Both the position numbers and the translations under genes were made by a program. This document shows positions 35,018-43,991 of a DNA stretch of 64,000 bases, in pieces (within the stretch, counting starts at the first letter, position 1; each line of letters starts with the position of its first letter). The stretch is taken from positions 26,004 through 90,003 of the forward strand of contig CAJULK010000004.1 of the NCBI GenBank assembly GCA_910587455.1, written 5' to 3'. Source of the stretch: an uncultured Christensenellaceae bacterium. Lineage in GTDB: Bacteria > Bacillota > Clostridia > Christensenellales > Pumilibacteraceae. Below the pieces are notes generated by a model. That model was not told where the DNA came from. It made no database searches and saw only the letters and a program-made list of their open reading frames with translations.

Positions 35018-36370
35018 TCAAGCGTCAATCTCGGGCTCGGGCTCGTCGGGCGGTACGGCAGCATCCGTGCCCGATCCGCCTATACGGCTTATTTCCTCTG
35101 TATTGAGTTCGTATGACAGCTCGGGCGCGCGCTCGGCTCTGTATGTCTTTTTGCTCGCAAACGCGAACGCCGCAACGGCAAACACCACCGCCGTGCCGAA
35201 CCCGCCCGCAAACACGTACGGCGAACCTGTTATCGGGTACAGCGTAACAACGAGAAGCGCCGCGACGAGCGCAAGCGCAAGCGCCGCAAGATTCATAAGT
35301 TCGCACAGCACATACACGGTACCGCTCGTGACGCGCGTTTTTATCGTCGCAAATCTCAGCCACGTCTGTCGCTTGGTCACCGCGCCGCCCACTCCGGCGA
35401 ATGCCGCAGAACAGAGCACGCACGCAAACGCAGCATATCCGTCGAGCCCCGCAGGCACGATCGCGCCCGCGAGCACTGCGGACGCAAAAAGACACAGCGA
35501 AATTACGATCGAAAGCACGCGGCTTCTGCGCTTTACGCGCCTCGAACAGACGACGGCGGCGACGAAGTAAAACGCGCCGACGGCGACGGCTGTTATAGCC
35601 GACGCGTACGCCACGCCCGTCATAGCTGAAAAATAAACGCAAAGCGCCGCGAGCGTGACGAACGCGGCGGTAAAAAACAGCGACGAAAAATAAGTGCGCT
35701 TGTCAAGCCCCGTATAGAACGCGCGGAACACGCTCTTTACCGACTGAACGCGTTTGCCGCCCAGCCGCGGGATCTCGTCCGAAGTGGCGAGATACTGCAT
35801 AAGCGCGAGGATCACGTTGCACGCGGCGAGTACGTACGCCGCATTGAGATAGGCTGTCTGCGCGTCGTAAAACAGAAAGCCGAACACCGCGCCTATCGCC
35901 GTCGCGCCGCCGAGAACGGCGAAAACCGCCGAAGCAAGTCCCTGCCGCGCCGATCCGCCGAGCACACGAGCTCGGACGGAAAACGCACAGTAGCGGTACA
36001 GAGGAACGAATACGCAAAACACAGTCACGCCGAAAAACACCGAGATCGCGCCGCCTGCGGACGAACTGCTTTCCGACGCGAATATAAACACGAAAAACAA
36101 AGCCGATATAAACGCCGACAACGGCATTATAAGATGGTAGCGTCCGAACAAAAGCGTATCGGCTCGGTGAATGACAGAATAGAATATGGGCATCAGAACG
36201 AACGGGATAAGGCAAACCGCAGGCAGCGTCCACAGCACGGCAATATTGCAGTACCGTGCGGCGTACGGAACAAAAAAGAGCAATATCATAGCGGTGTACC
36301 CTGCCGTAAAGCGCTCGGAGGATAACACCGCTCTTAACAATCTGTCCTTATGTTTACCGAAATTAGCCAA
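35018..36370 (-). CDS. Polytopic membrane protein, MFS-transporter-like
   Basis: A 450-residue protein with about twelve hydrophobic helices in two halves separated by a central hydrophilic stretch (about 205-235). This layout resembles a major facilitator or a permease of glycoside-like type. The last 50 residues are acidic and Pro-rich. No clear signature motif was found, so substrate is unknown. The start is a TTG at 36370 with GGGG 6-9 nt upstream, supported by a near-perfect promoter about 35 bp before it. It leads the operon that continues with fhs, glnS, an SDR enzyme, alaS and leuS. Confidence 0.7.
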   Translation of the reverse strand: MANFGKHKDRLLRAVLSSERFTAGYTAMILLFFVPYAARYCNIAVLWTLPAVCLIPFVLMPIFYSVIHRADTLLFGRYHLIMPLSAFISALFFVFIFASESSSSAGGAISVFFGVTVFCVFVPLYRYCAFSVRARVLGGSARQGLASAVFAVLGGATAIGAVFGFLFYDAQTAYLNAAYVLAACNVILALMQYLATSDEIPRLGGKRVQSVKSVFRAFYTGLDKRTYFSSLFFTAAFVTLAALCVYFSAMTGVAYASAITAVAVGAFYFVAAVVCSRRVKRRSRVLSIVISLCLFASAVLAGAIVPAGLDGYAAFACVLCSAAFAGVGGAVTKRQTWLRFATIKTRVTSGTVYVLCELMNLAALALALVAALLVVTLYPITGSPYVFAGGFGTAVVFAVAAFAFASKKTYRAERAPELSYELNTEEISRIGGSGTDAAVPPDEPEPEIDA

Positions 36371-36398
36371 ATCCGACCCCGTCGTCCTATATATTCAA

Positions 36399-36427
36399 AT
36401 TATATAGCAATCGCAAACGTTTGTCAA
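36399..36427 (-). promoter_or_regulatory. Consensus promoter of the MFS-like/fhs/glnS/alaS/leuS operon
   Basis: TTGACA (36422-36427), 17 bp, TATAAT (36399-36404): a perfect minus-strand consensus. No terminator was seen until after leuS. Confidence 0.92.
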
Positions 36428-36443
36428 TTATATTGACTTTCTT

Positions 36444-37313
36444 TTATGCGTCGGACGCAGCCGCATTGCCGTCCGCTTGCACGGGAGCCTCCGCATTACG
36501 CGCACATGCGGCAAACGTTTCGAGCCGCACCGCGCCGTCCGCGACCGATTCGCCGCCGAAATACACCGGGCGAAGCCGTTTGGAAATCGCGAGCCGCGCT
36601 TCGCTTTCCGCGTACTGCGAAGCCGTATCGAACTTTGCGCTATTGCGGATACGCTCTATCCTGCCGCTTTCCAACAATACTTTGAGCCTGTCGGCGGCAG
36701 CCGCGTCAGAGCCGAGAACACACAGCGCCTTAAATACGCTGTCGCTGACTTTGACGTTGTTAAGCACGTCCGCGGCGACAAACACTCTGTCGTCCGAAAA
36801 GCACGAAGCGGTAAAAAGATAGCCCGAAAATGGTACGGACTCGACAGCGGTGCGATCTTCGGCTTCCGCGCCCAACCAGCGCATAAACGCATAGCAGAGC
36901 GCAAGCACGCACAGCAACGATACGAGAACGTCCGCGAGCACGCGCACGGCTATTACGCTTATGGCGTACCGCACAGACATATCGAACAGATATCCGACGA
37001 TTCCCGCGGCAACGAATCCCGCTGTCGCTGCGGCTATGCCTTTACCGCCGAGGCTGCCCGTAAGCCTGTTGAAAACCGCTATAACGCTCGCGATCAGTCT
37101 GTACATGGGCTTTGCCGAAAGTCCGAGTATCGCCGCGATGACCGCAGCCGAAACGACTATTATCACTATGCGAAATTCTTTGCGCATGATGTCGGGGTAT
37201 GCGACGAAATACTGCCACACGCACACTCCGCCTATCACCGCGCCTATGGCAATCAGCGCCGCACGCAGTATTATGAGCCGCTTGCCGTCGTACTTTTCGG
37301 TATTGTATGTCAT
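36444..37313 (-). CDS. Membrane protein with a YacL-like layout, possibly a degenerate PIN domain
   Basis: This 289-residue protein has two N-terminal helices, a 3-4 helix membrane section to about residue 150, then a soluble C-terminal half. The soluble part (VFVAADVLNNVKVSDSVFKA, then ADRLKVLLESGRIERI) has the spacing of the PIN region of YacL/PilT-N membrane nucleases. It lacks an obvious first catalytic Asp motif (LDTS) and has no C-terminal TRAM. So relation to YacL is a weak inference, perhaps an inactive descendant. Its ATG overlaps the recD2 stop (ATGA), so it is coupled to the helicase. No function is assigned. Confidence 0.6.
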   Translation of the reverse strand: MTYNTEKYDGKRLIILRAALIAIGAVIGGVCVWQYFVAYPDIMRKEFRIVIIVVSAAVIAAILGLSAKPMYRLIASVIAVFNRLTGSLGGKGIAAATAGFVAAGIVGYLFDMSVRYAISVIAVRVLADVLVSLLCVLALCYAFMRWLGAEAEDRTAVESVPFSGYLFTASCFSDDRVFVAADVLNNVKVSDSVFKALCVLGSDAAAADRLKVLLESGRIERIRNSAKFDTASQYAESEARLAISKRLRPVYFGGESVADGAVRLETFAACARNAEAPVQADGNAAASDA

Positions 37314-39496
37314 TCGGTCACCTCGGACGCGTCGCCGTACAGTTTGATCATACCGGCTTTCGCATCGTTTACGAATATTTTAAGCGCCGAAAATCTTTCG
37401 GCTACGTAATTGTTTTCCACCATTCGCTTGACGGCATATTCGTCGCCGACGAGTACCGCCATCTTTTTTGCGCGGGTTATCGCGGTATACAGAAGATTGC
37501 GCGTCATTATCACGGGCGAACCCACCACGACGGGCATGACTATCGCGTCGAATTCGCACCCCTGACTTTTGTGCACCGTAACGGCATACGAAAGTATGAG
37601 CTGACGCTTGTTGTCGCCCGCATACAAAACGTGCCTGCCGTCCTCGAACTCGACTTCCAGCTCGCCCGTCGCGAATACCGTAACGACAGTGCCTATATCG
37701 CCGTTGAACACACCTTTGCCCGTAAACGAGCCGCGCGCCCATTCGAGTTCGTAATTGTTTACGGTGTGCATGACCCTGTCGCCCTCGAAAAAGGTTATAT
37801 CACCCACCGTCACCTTTTTTTTCGCGCCGCCGTTGAGCGCCGCTTGCAGCCGAGCGTTAAGCCCGTGCACGCCGCACACACCGTTTTTGAGCGCGGCTAT
37901 CACCTGTATTCGCGACGGATCTATGCCGCAAAAATCGGTAATGCGCTTTGTCGCAAGCTCGACTGTCATATCCGCAGTCTCCTGCGCCGATCGCATACGG
38001 AAGAAAAAGAAATCGCCGTCGCGTGCCGAAAGCTCGGGCATTTGGCCGTCGTTTATGGCGTGCGCGTTGAGCGCAATACGGCTCGTCTGCGCCTGACGGT
38101 ATATAAAATTGAGCCGCGTGACGGGCACGAGCCCGCAGTCTATAAGGTCGCGCAGAACGTTTCCCGACCCCACGGACGGAAGCTGATCGGCGTCGCCCAC
38201 CATTACGAGTTTGGCGCCGTCGGGTATGGCGTCGAGCAGCATTTTGAACAGGAAAATATCGACCATGGAAAACTCGTCCACGATCACGGCGTTCTCGGTA
38301 AACTTCTCGCCCTCGTCCAGCCCCAACAGCGCGCGGTGCACGGTAAACGCGTCTCTGCCGCATCCTTCCGTTATCCGCTTCGCCGCGCGCCCCGTAGGCG
38401 CGAGAAGCAGCGCCGACTGCGATATCGCGTCGAGAACAAAAAGTATACAGTTTATTATTGTTGTCTTGCCCGTTCCCGGTCCGCCCGTTATTATGGACGC
38501 GCCGCCGCCCACCGCACGCTCCACCGCCTCGCGCTGCGTTTCGTGAAGCTTTATCGAGTGCGATTTTTCGAAGCGGTCTATAATGTCCGAAACGTCCGTT
38601 ACAGTAACGCTTGCTTCGTCGATGCGCCGCACGGTCTTTACTGCGGCGGCTTTTTCGGTACGGTAATAGTATTCGCCCATCGCCGCGCCATCGAACGGGA
38701 ACACGATCTTACGCTCGACGCGCAATTCGTCGAGCGCAGACTCGAGGCTATCGGCGTCGTCCGTCTGCAAAAGCCGCTCGGCCTCTTCGATAAGGCGCTC
38801 GCGCGGAAGGTAGGTGTTACCCTCTTTTTCGCAGGCGTTTTTGAGCGCATAATAAAGCCCCGCGCGCATACGGAAACGCGACGTCGGCTCTATGCCCATT
38901 GACTGCGCTATCTTGTCCGCAGTCAAAAATCCGACGCCGCTCACGTCCTCTACGAGCACGTACGGATTTGTTCGCACAGTATCGACCGTAGCGGCGCCGT
39001 AGCTTGCATACAGCTTCATTGCGAGATTGACCGACAGACCGTAACCCGTAAGGAACATTATTGCTTCGCGCTCGTTTTTGAGCGCTTCGAACTTTTCGGC
39101 TATATGCATCGCCTTGCTTCGGCTGATGCCTTTTACCGACGCGAGCTTTTCCGGCTCGCGTTCTATTATTTCTATCGCGTGCACACCGAACTTATCCACA
39201 ATGCGCGCAGCTGTTTTTTCTCCAACGCCGTCTATAAGCCCCGAACCCAAAAACCGCGTCACTCCGTACACCGTATGCGGCTGCGCGACGGACGCGCGCT
39301 CCGCCTTGAACTGCGTGCCGAACTTGGGATGGATAACAAAAGCCCCGTCAAGCTCGAGAAAATCGCCGGGCGTGACCGGCGGCAGCGAACCCGCAACGGT
39401 GACCGGCGCGCCGTCCGAGTCGAGCACGAGCACCGTCCAGCCGTTTTCGTCGTTGCGAAAACGGATCTCTTCGACCGAGCCGGTTAGCCTCTCCAA
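37310..39496 (-). CDS. recD2: ATP-dependent DNA helicase RecD2
   Basis: A 728-residue 5'-3' superfamily 1B helicase of the stand-alone RecD2 type, found in bacteria without RecBCD. The N-terminal OB-like and HhH region (VYGVTRFLGSGLIDGVGEKT) is followed by Walker A GGPGTGKTT near 345 and TGRAAKRI. Then come VIVDEFSMVD (Walker B), GDADQLPSVGSGNVL (motif III), the SH3-like barrel and motif VI LLYTAITRAKK. VTVHKSQGCEFD is present. The start is a TTG at 39496, 1 bp after the metK stop, with GGTGG upstream inside metK; no better start exists downstream. Confidence 0.95.
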   Translation of the reverse strand: MERLTGSVEEIRFRNDENGWTVLVLDSDGAPVTVAGSLPPVTPGDFLELDGAFVIHPKFGTQFKAERASVAQPHTVYGVTRFLGSGLIDGVGEKTAARIVDKFGVHAIEIIEREPEKLASVKGISRSKAMHIAEKFEALKNEREAIMFLTGYGLSVNLAMKLYASYGAATVDTVRTNPYVLVEDVSGVGFLTADKIAQSMGIEPTSRFRMRAGLYYALKNACEKEGNTYLPRERLIEEAERLLQTDDADSLESALDELRVERKIVFPFDGAAMGEYYYRTEKAAAVKTVRRIDEASVTVTDVSDIIDRFEKSHSIKLHETQREAVERAVGGGASIITGGPGTGKTTIINCILFVLDAISQSALLLAPTGRAAKRITEGCGRDAFTVHRALLGLDEGEKFTENAVIVDEFSMVDIFLFKMLLDAIPDGAKLVMVGDADQLPSVGSGNVLRDLIDCGLVPVTRLNFIYRQAQTSRIALNAHAINDGQMPELSARDGDFFFFRMRSAQETADMTVELATKRITDFCGIDPSRIQVIAALKNGVCGVHGLNARLQAALNGGAKKKVTVGDITFFEGDRVMHTVNNYELEWARGSFTGKGVFNGDIGTVVTVFATGELEVEFEDGRHVLYAGDNKRQLILSYAVTVHKSQGCEFDAIVMPVVVGSPVIMTRNLLYTAITRAKKMAVLVGDEYAVKRMVENNYVAERFSALKIFVNDAKAGMIKLYGDASEVTE

Positions 39497-39497
39497 A

Positions 39498-40664
39498 TCA
39501 AACCACCGCTTTGAGCGCTTCCGCGCGGTCCGTTTTTTCCCAAGGCAGATCGGGACGCCCGAAATGCCCGTAATTAGTGGTAAGTTTGTATATGGGCCGC
39601 TTTAATCCGAGATTGTCTATAATCGCGGCGGGGCGGAAATCGAACACCTTTTCTACCGCCGCAAGTATCTTTTTGTCGTCGCCCGTTCCGAACGTATCCA
39701 CAAAAAGCGACACAGGCCGCGCTTTGCCGATGGCGTAGCCGACCTGAAGCATGACCTTTTTGCACAATCCCGCCGCGACGATGTTCTTGCAGACGTAACG
39801 CGCATAGTACGACGCCGATCTGTCCACCTTGGACGCGTCCTTTCCCGAAAACGCGCCGCCGCCGTGCGGTATAGCGCCGCCGTAAGTATCCACGATAATC
39901 TTTCTGCCCGTAACGCCCGTATCGCCGGCAGGTCCGCCGACGACGAACCGCCCCGTCGGGTTGACTAGTATCTCCGCGCCTGCGAGCAGTTTTTCGGGCA
40001 CGGCACGCTTGATAACGGCGTCCGTTATGCCGTCGCGTATATCTTTTTCGGAAGCCGACGGATCGTGCTGCGCCGAAACCACGACGGTGCGCACCGCCAC
40101 GGGCTTATCCCCGTCGTATTCGAGCGAAACCATCGCTTTGCCGTCGGGACGCAAAAACGGAAGCTCACCCGTACGCCGCGCCGAAGCGAGCGCATAAGTC
40201 AGTTTGTGCGCGAGCGAAACGGGCATCGGCATGTAGCTGTCGTTTTCAGAGCAAGCGTAACCGAACATCATTCCCTGATCGCCGGCGCCGACTGCGTCGT
40301 ACTTGTCCGTCGAACCGCCGAGTCTCAATTCTACCGAACGTGTAACTCCGCGCGCTATGTCGGGCGACTGCCCGTTGATCGCGTTGAGCACGGCGCACGT
40401 GCCCGCATCGAACCCGAGCGCGGGGTCGGTATACCCCACCTCGGCAATGGACGTGCGCGCGATCTTTTGCACATCTATGAAATCGGTAGACGTATCGAAC
40501 TCGCCGAGTATGACGGCAAGCCCGGGCGCGACGCACACCTCGCACGCTATGCGGCTGTCGCCGTCCTTTTCGAGCGCCGCGTCGAGTATCGCGTCCGCTA
40601 TATAATCGCAAACCTTATCGGGATGTCCTTCGGTAACGCTCTCCGACGATACAATTCTGTTCAC
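39498..40664 (-). CDS. metK: S-adenosylmethionine synthase
   Basis: MetK makes SAM from methionine and ATP. The 388-residue protein has SESVTEGHPDKVCDYIADAI, the ATP-binding GAGDQGMMFGYA, DGKAMVSLEY, and the P-loop-like GGGAFSGKDASKVDRSA(S)Y. Length is normal. The start is a GTG at 40664, 5 nt after GGAGG; the frame is open 66 codons upstream but that part has no relation to MetK. The predicted leader is only about 27 nt, so there is no SAM riboswitch. It heads an operon with recD2 and the YacL-like membrane gene. Confidence 0.96.
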   Translation of the reverse strand: MNRIVSSESVTEGHPDKVCDYIADAILDAALEKDGDSRIACEVCVAPGLAVILGEFDTSTDFIDVQKIARTSIAEVGYTDPALGFDAGTCAVLNAINGQSPDIARGVTRSVELRLGGSTDKYDAVGAGDQGMMFGYACSENDSYMPMPVSLAHKLTYALASARRTGELPFLRPDGKAMVSLEYDGDKPVAVRTVVVSAQHDPSASEKDIRDGITDAVIKRAVPEKLLAGAEILVNPTGRFVVGGPAGDTGVTGRKIIVDTYGGAIPHGGGAFSGKDASKVDRSASYYARYVCKNIVAAGLCKKVMLQVGYAIGKARPVSLFVDTFGTGDDKKILAAVEKVFDFRPAAIIDNLGLKRPIYKLTTNYGHFGRPDLPWEKTDRAEALKAVV

Positions 40665-40697
40665 GCTGTCCTCCGCAAAAACAAATCTTCCGTATAT

Positions 40698-40726
40698 ATG
40701 ATATAACTTTCGGCGGCTGTTGTCAA
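40698..40726 (-). promoter_or_regulatory. Promoter of metK-recD2
   Basis: TTGACA (40721-40726), 17 bp, TATCAT (40698-40703) on the minus strand. Confidence 0.75.
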
Positions 40727-40807
40727 GCGCAGAGATACGAACCGAATGTTCGACGCCAATCGCCTTGCGCGAGAAGCTACTCCGAACAACGTGAACGTAT
40801 TGAAATT

Positions 40808-40899
40808 CCGTCATTCCGAACGAGCGGGCGCAGTCAGATATAATCGGAAATGTAGCGTACACATAATCAATCTTCGATTGCGATGTGAAGAATCAAACC
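40808..40899. repeat. Long member of the dispersed repeat family
   Basis: This block of about 90 bp closely follows 8010-8095. Both contain CCGAACGAGCG, GCGCAGT, TGTAGCG or CGTAGCGCA, then AATCAATCTTCGATTGCGA and GTGAAGAATC. It therefore marks the true extent of one repeat type. It lies between metK and the DUF2188 gene. Confidence 0.75.
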
Positions 40900-40908
40900 T
40901 TATATAAA

Positions 40909-40939
40909 CTGAAAGACAGTCCGCGGGACTGTCTTTCAG
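40909..40939 (-). terminator. Strong hairpin after the DUF2188 gene
   Basis: A perfect 14-bp stem (40909-40922 with 40926-40939) and 3-nt loop lie 7 bp after the stop. Only TTTATAT follows, so it may act as terminator or 3'-end stabiliser. Confidence 0.7.
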
Positions 40940-40946
40940 ATAGATA

Positions 40947-41969
40947 TTATATTCTCTGGAACTTACCGTCCTTTTTGTGGACGACGAGCTGCGCGTGAAG
41001 CCTGCGCGCGAGATCTTTTGCTATTACAAGCGCTTCCTGCTTTGTCGCGAGCCTGCGATACGCACGGTCGGTGTCGGTGCGCAATATCACCCAATTCTGT
41101 TTTATCCTGTCGAATTTGAGCGTCACCTTGACAGCGGAATTTTCGTCGCCGTAGTCGTCGTAATACTCGTCGTATTCGTCGTCGTCATCGGGCTGAACCG
41201 TTTTTGCCTCCGCCTTGGGCTTCGGCGCCGCGACGTCCTGCTTGATTCGTTCCGCAGGCTCTGTTTTTTCGGGCTTTGCCGCACGTTGGGGCTGCGCCTT
41301 GCTTTCCGCCGACTTTTGAGCGAGCTGCTGCTGAAGCGCCTGCGCTTTTATTTGCGCGTTTTCCGCTTTCAGAAGATTGATCTCGTTCCCGAGCTCGGTA
41401 TTCTTTTCGCGAAGCTCGCTTATTTTTATTCTGAAATCGAGCGCTTCCTCGTTCTTTTGCGCTTTTACCGCGTCGAGTTCGGCGCGCAATGCCGACGCGT
41501 CGCCGTCCGCCGCCGCGATGCCGTCACCCGACAGCATGTCGTTCAGCGCGTCGATCGTGCGCTGCTTTTCTTCGTTTTCAGAAGTTAGCTCCGCGATACG
41601 TTCGGTATATGCGGACACGTCTGCGTTTGACGGCTGCGCCTCGCTTGCAAGATACTGCGTTTCGTATTCGGTGCGAATACTCTCCTCTATTTCCGCGCGG
41701 ATACGCAATTCCGCCTGCTCGCGTTCCTCGGGCGAAAGCTCCGCGGCGCCGCTGTCTGCGTTCGAAATTCCGCCGTTCGTTTCCGCTTGCGCAAGCTCGG
41801 CTTTGAGTTTTCTGAATTTTTTATTGTTGTGCGCATGCCTGCACGCAACGATTATGAACGTCAAAAGCAATATCAATAAAAGCGCCGTCGCTATGACGAG
41901 TATCAACGCCGAATATTCGACGACCCATAAACCGATATTCTCGACGACCCAGGACTGAAATGCGTCCAT
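40947..41969 (-). CDS. Membrane-anchored coiled-coil protein with C-terminal DUF2188 domain
   Basis: This 340-residue protein has one N-terminal hydrophobic helix (about 17-40), then a long charged coiled coil (about 48-215, rich in Glu, Ala, Gln and Leu). A Lys/Pro/Ala linker and an acidic patch with many Asp/Tyr (about 260-280) follow. The C-terminal domain has WVILRT...ATKQEALVIAKDLA and LVVHKKDGKFQ, the DUF2188 pattern. DUF2188 is a small domain of unknown role. GGAGG lies 5 nt before the ATG at 41969. The gene has its own promoter and a strong 3' hairpin. Confidence 0.8.
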   Translation of the reverse strand: MDAFQSWVVENIGLWVVEYSALILVIATALLLILLLTFIIVACRHAHNNKKFRKLKAELAQAETNGGISNADSGAAELSPEEREQAELRIRAEIEESIRTEYETQYLASEAQPSNADVSAYTERIAELTSENEEKQRTIDALNDMLSGDGIAAADGDASALRAELDAVKAQKNEEALDFRIKISELREKNTELGNEINLLKAENAQIKAQALQQQLAQKSAESKAQPQRAAKPEKTEPAERIKQDVAAPKPKAEAKTVQPDDDDEYDEYYDDYGDENSAVKVTLKFDRIKQNWVILRTDTDRAYRRLATKQEALVIAKDLARRLHAQLVVHKKDGKFQRI

Positions 41970-42016
41970 AATTTCCTCCTTTACGGTCAAGCAACCATTC
42001 GTTGCATTTCAATCGC

Positions 42017-42045
42017 ATTGTATCACAACACGCGCGCTTTGTCAA
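42017..42045 (-). promoter_or_regulatory. Promoter of the DUF2188 coiled-coil gene
   Basis: TTGACA (42040-42045), 17 bp, TGA-TACAAT (hexamer 42017-42022) on the minus strand. Confidence 0.85.
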
Positions 42046-42087
42046 TATATTTAAGATCTGCCGCACTGTGCACTTTCGGCGATCTGC

Positions 42088-43533
42088 TCAATATGCCCGC
42101 GCGAAATATATTCTGCGCTTGGCTTTTTTTCCGCAGCAAACGCACTTATGCTTCGCTGCATCCGACTGATCTTCATGGAAAACACGCGTCGTTGCGGCGA
42201 ATCTGTTTTTTATTTCATCCTCGCAGCCGCGTTCCTCGCACCAGTACGCGTCGCAGAAATTGCCGCCGTCGAGCGCCTTTTCCATTTCGCCGAGCGACGA
42301 AACCTTAACTATGTGCGACTCGGTAAACGCCCGCGCCTTTTCGAACATGTTAGCGGCGATCTCGATCAAAAGTTTCGATACTCCGTCCGCGACGGAATCT
42401 ATGGGCACAGCCGACTTTTCGCCCGTATCTCTGCGGCAGACCGTCACCGCGCCCGCAGCGATATCGCGCGCGCCGAGCTCTATGCGTACGGGCACGCCGC
42501 GAAGCTCCCAATGATTGAACTTGAATCCCGGGGATTGGTCGCGATCGTCGAGCTTGACGCGCACGCCCGCCTTATCCAAAACCGCCTCGATCTCCGCCGC
42601 TTTTTCGCCCACTTCGGCGTTCTTTGCCGCACCGATAGGCACTATGACCGCCTGTATGGGCGCTACGACGGGCGGAAGGCACAGCCCGCGCTCGTCGCCG
42701 TGCGCCATGATTATCGCGCCGATAAGACGCGTCGATATCCCCCATGACGCCTGATACGCGTACTTATGCGTGCCGTCTTTGTCCAAAAACTTGACGTCGA
42801 ACGCCTTGGCGAAATTATCTCCGAGATAATGCGTAGTGCCCGATTGCAGGCTCTTGCCGTCCTTCATCATCGCTTCCATGCCGTATGTCGCGACAGCGCC
42901 CGCAAACTTTTCCTTTTCCGATTTTTGACCGGTAAGCACGGGCAGCGCCAAAACGTCGTTGGCTATTTCTTTGTACACGCCGAGCATTTCGAGCGCGTCG
43001 GCATTTGCCTCTTCGGGCGTAGCAAAGGCGGTATGTCCTTCCTGCCACAGAAATTCGCTCGTACGGAGAAACGGACGGGTCGTCTTTTCCCAACGCACCA
43101 CGTTCGCCCACTGATTGAGCTTGAGCGGAAGATCGCGGTACGAATCTATCCACTTGGAATACATATTGCCGATTATCGTTTCGGACGTCGGACGAAGCAC
43201 CAGCTTTTCGCCGAGTTCGGTGTCGCCGACATGCGTCACGGTCGCGACCTCGGGCGCAAACCCTTCGACGTGTTCCGCCTCGCGCATCAGAAACGCCTGC
43301 GGAATAAGCATGGGAAAATACGCGTTGGATACGCCGTGCGCGCGGAACCGCTTGTCCGCTTCCGCCTGAATACGTTCCCATATAGCGTAACCGTACGGGC
43401 GGAATATGATCGTGCCCTTAACGGGTCCGTAATCGCAAAGCTCGGACTTTATGCACACGTCGGTGTACCATTTGGTGAAGTCATCGTTTATATCCGCAAT
43501 ACTGTTTACGAATCTGTCGTTGTTTTTTGCCAT
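42088..43533 (-). CDS. proS: Proline--tRNA ligase (archaeal/eukaryotic-like short type)
   Basis: A class II synthetase of 481 residues, the type without the large bacterial editing insert. It shows VKGTIIFRPYGYAIWERIQ, the LRPTSETIIGNMYSKWI block, motif 2 VVRWEKTTRPFLRTSEFLWQ, and motif 3 SWGISTRLIGAIIMAHGDERG. The C-terminal zinc-like part has CEERGCEDEIKN and CVCCGKKAKRRIYFARAY with conserved Cys. GGAG lies 6 nt before the ATG. A promoter 30 bp upstream gives a very short leader, so no T-box. Confidence 0.96.
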   Translation of the reverse strand: MAKNNDRFVNSIADINDDFTKWYTDVCIKSELCDYGPVKGTIIFRPYGYAIWERIQAEADKRFRAHGVSNAYFPMLIPQAFLMREAEHVEGFAPEVATVTHVGDTELGEKLVLRPTSETIIGNMYSKWIDSYRDLPLKLNQWANVVRWEKTTRPFLRTSEFLWQEGHTAFATPEEANADALEMLGVYKEIANDVLALPVLTGQKSEKEKFAGAVATYGMEAMMKDGKSLQSGTTHYLGDNFAKAFDVKFLDKDGTHKYAYQASWGISTRLIGAIIMAHGDERGLCLPPVVAPIQAVIVPIGAAKNAEVGEKAAEIEAVLDKAGVRVKLDDRDQSPGFKFNHWELRGVPVRIELGARDIAAGAVTVCRRDTGEKSAVPIDSVADGVSKLLIEIAANMFEKARAFTESHIVKVSSLGEMEKALDGGNFCDAYWCEERGCEDEIKNRFAATTRVFHEDQSDAAKHKCVCCGKKAKRRIYFARAY

Positions 43534-43561
43534 AATGCGCTCCGTGTTTTTATATAATCAA

Positions 43562-43590
43562 ATTTTAACACACAAACAAAGCGCAGTCAA
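43562..43590 (-). promoter_or_regulatory. Promoter of proS
   Basis: TTGACT (43585-43590), 17 bp, TGT-TAAAAT (hexamer 43562-43567) on the minus strand. Confidence 0.75.
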
Positions 43591-43637
43591 GTTTTTCGCC
43601 TTAGAAATGCATAACGGCAGCGCACAAACGCAAAACT

Positions 43638-43895
43638 TTACAAAAGCGTCGCCGCCGCAATTACAACGCCCGCTCCGGGAAGTCCCAGAACGCCTATGAT
43701 AAGCGCGTTTAGAAGATTGAACGGCAGAACTATGACGTTGAACGCCGACAGCCCCGCAACGAGCACTCCGCCCGCGAGCGAGTTTATTATATACTTGCCG
43801 ACGCCGCGCGTTCTTTGCCGCATTACCCATACGACGATCCCGACGAGCGCCGCCGCCGCTACGATTATGAGCGCTTGCTCCCACCCGAACTTCAT
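43638..43895 (-). CDS. BofA-family (pro-sigma-K processing regulator-like) membrane protein
   Basis: An 85-residue membrane protein with two hydrophobic segments. The second part, INSLAGGVLVAGLSAFNVIV, then PFNLLNALIIGVLGLPG, matches the BofA family, whose Bacillus member holds the SpoIVFB protease in check. Length agrees with the family when started at the ATG at 43895. A longer frame to 43979 would run into the terminator at 43966. No ribosome site is seen; a TATATT lies just 6 nt before the ATG, so the mRNA could be leaderless. Presence of the family alone does not prove sporulation. Confidence 0.8.
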   Translation of the reverse strand: MKFGWEQALIIVAAAALVGIVVWVMRQRTRGVGKYIINSLAGGVLVAGLSAFNVIVLPFNLLNALIIGVLGLPGAGVVIAAATLL

Positions 43896-43965
43896 ACGAT
43901 GAATATATGCGCGCGCCGTCCGCGATATAATCCCGCCGCCCAACATCGACAGAAACCGCAAAACG

Positions 43966-43990
43966 AAAAATCGCGGCACAGCCGCGACTT
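43966..43990 (-). terminator. Terminator after the two-component system
   Basis: TCGCGGC (43971-43977) pairs with GCCGCGA (43981-43987) around TGT; five T follow on the minus strand. Confidence 0.85.
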
Positions 43991-43991
43991 T

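Noticed and set aside
31927..35106. A 1059-residue frame on the plus strand
   Set aside because: It runs antisense through glnS and fhs, two highly conserved genes; it is a mirror of their codon use.
40665..40726. SAM riboswitch before metK
   Set aside because: The predicted leader is only about 27 nt.
40665..40862. Longer metK starting at 40862
   Set aside because: The extra 66 residues are unlike MetK, and GTG at 40664 has a good ribosome site and a promoter just upstream.
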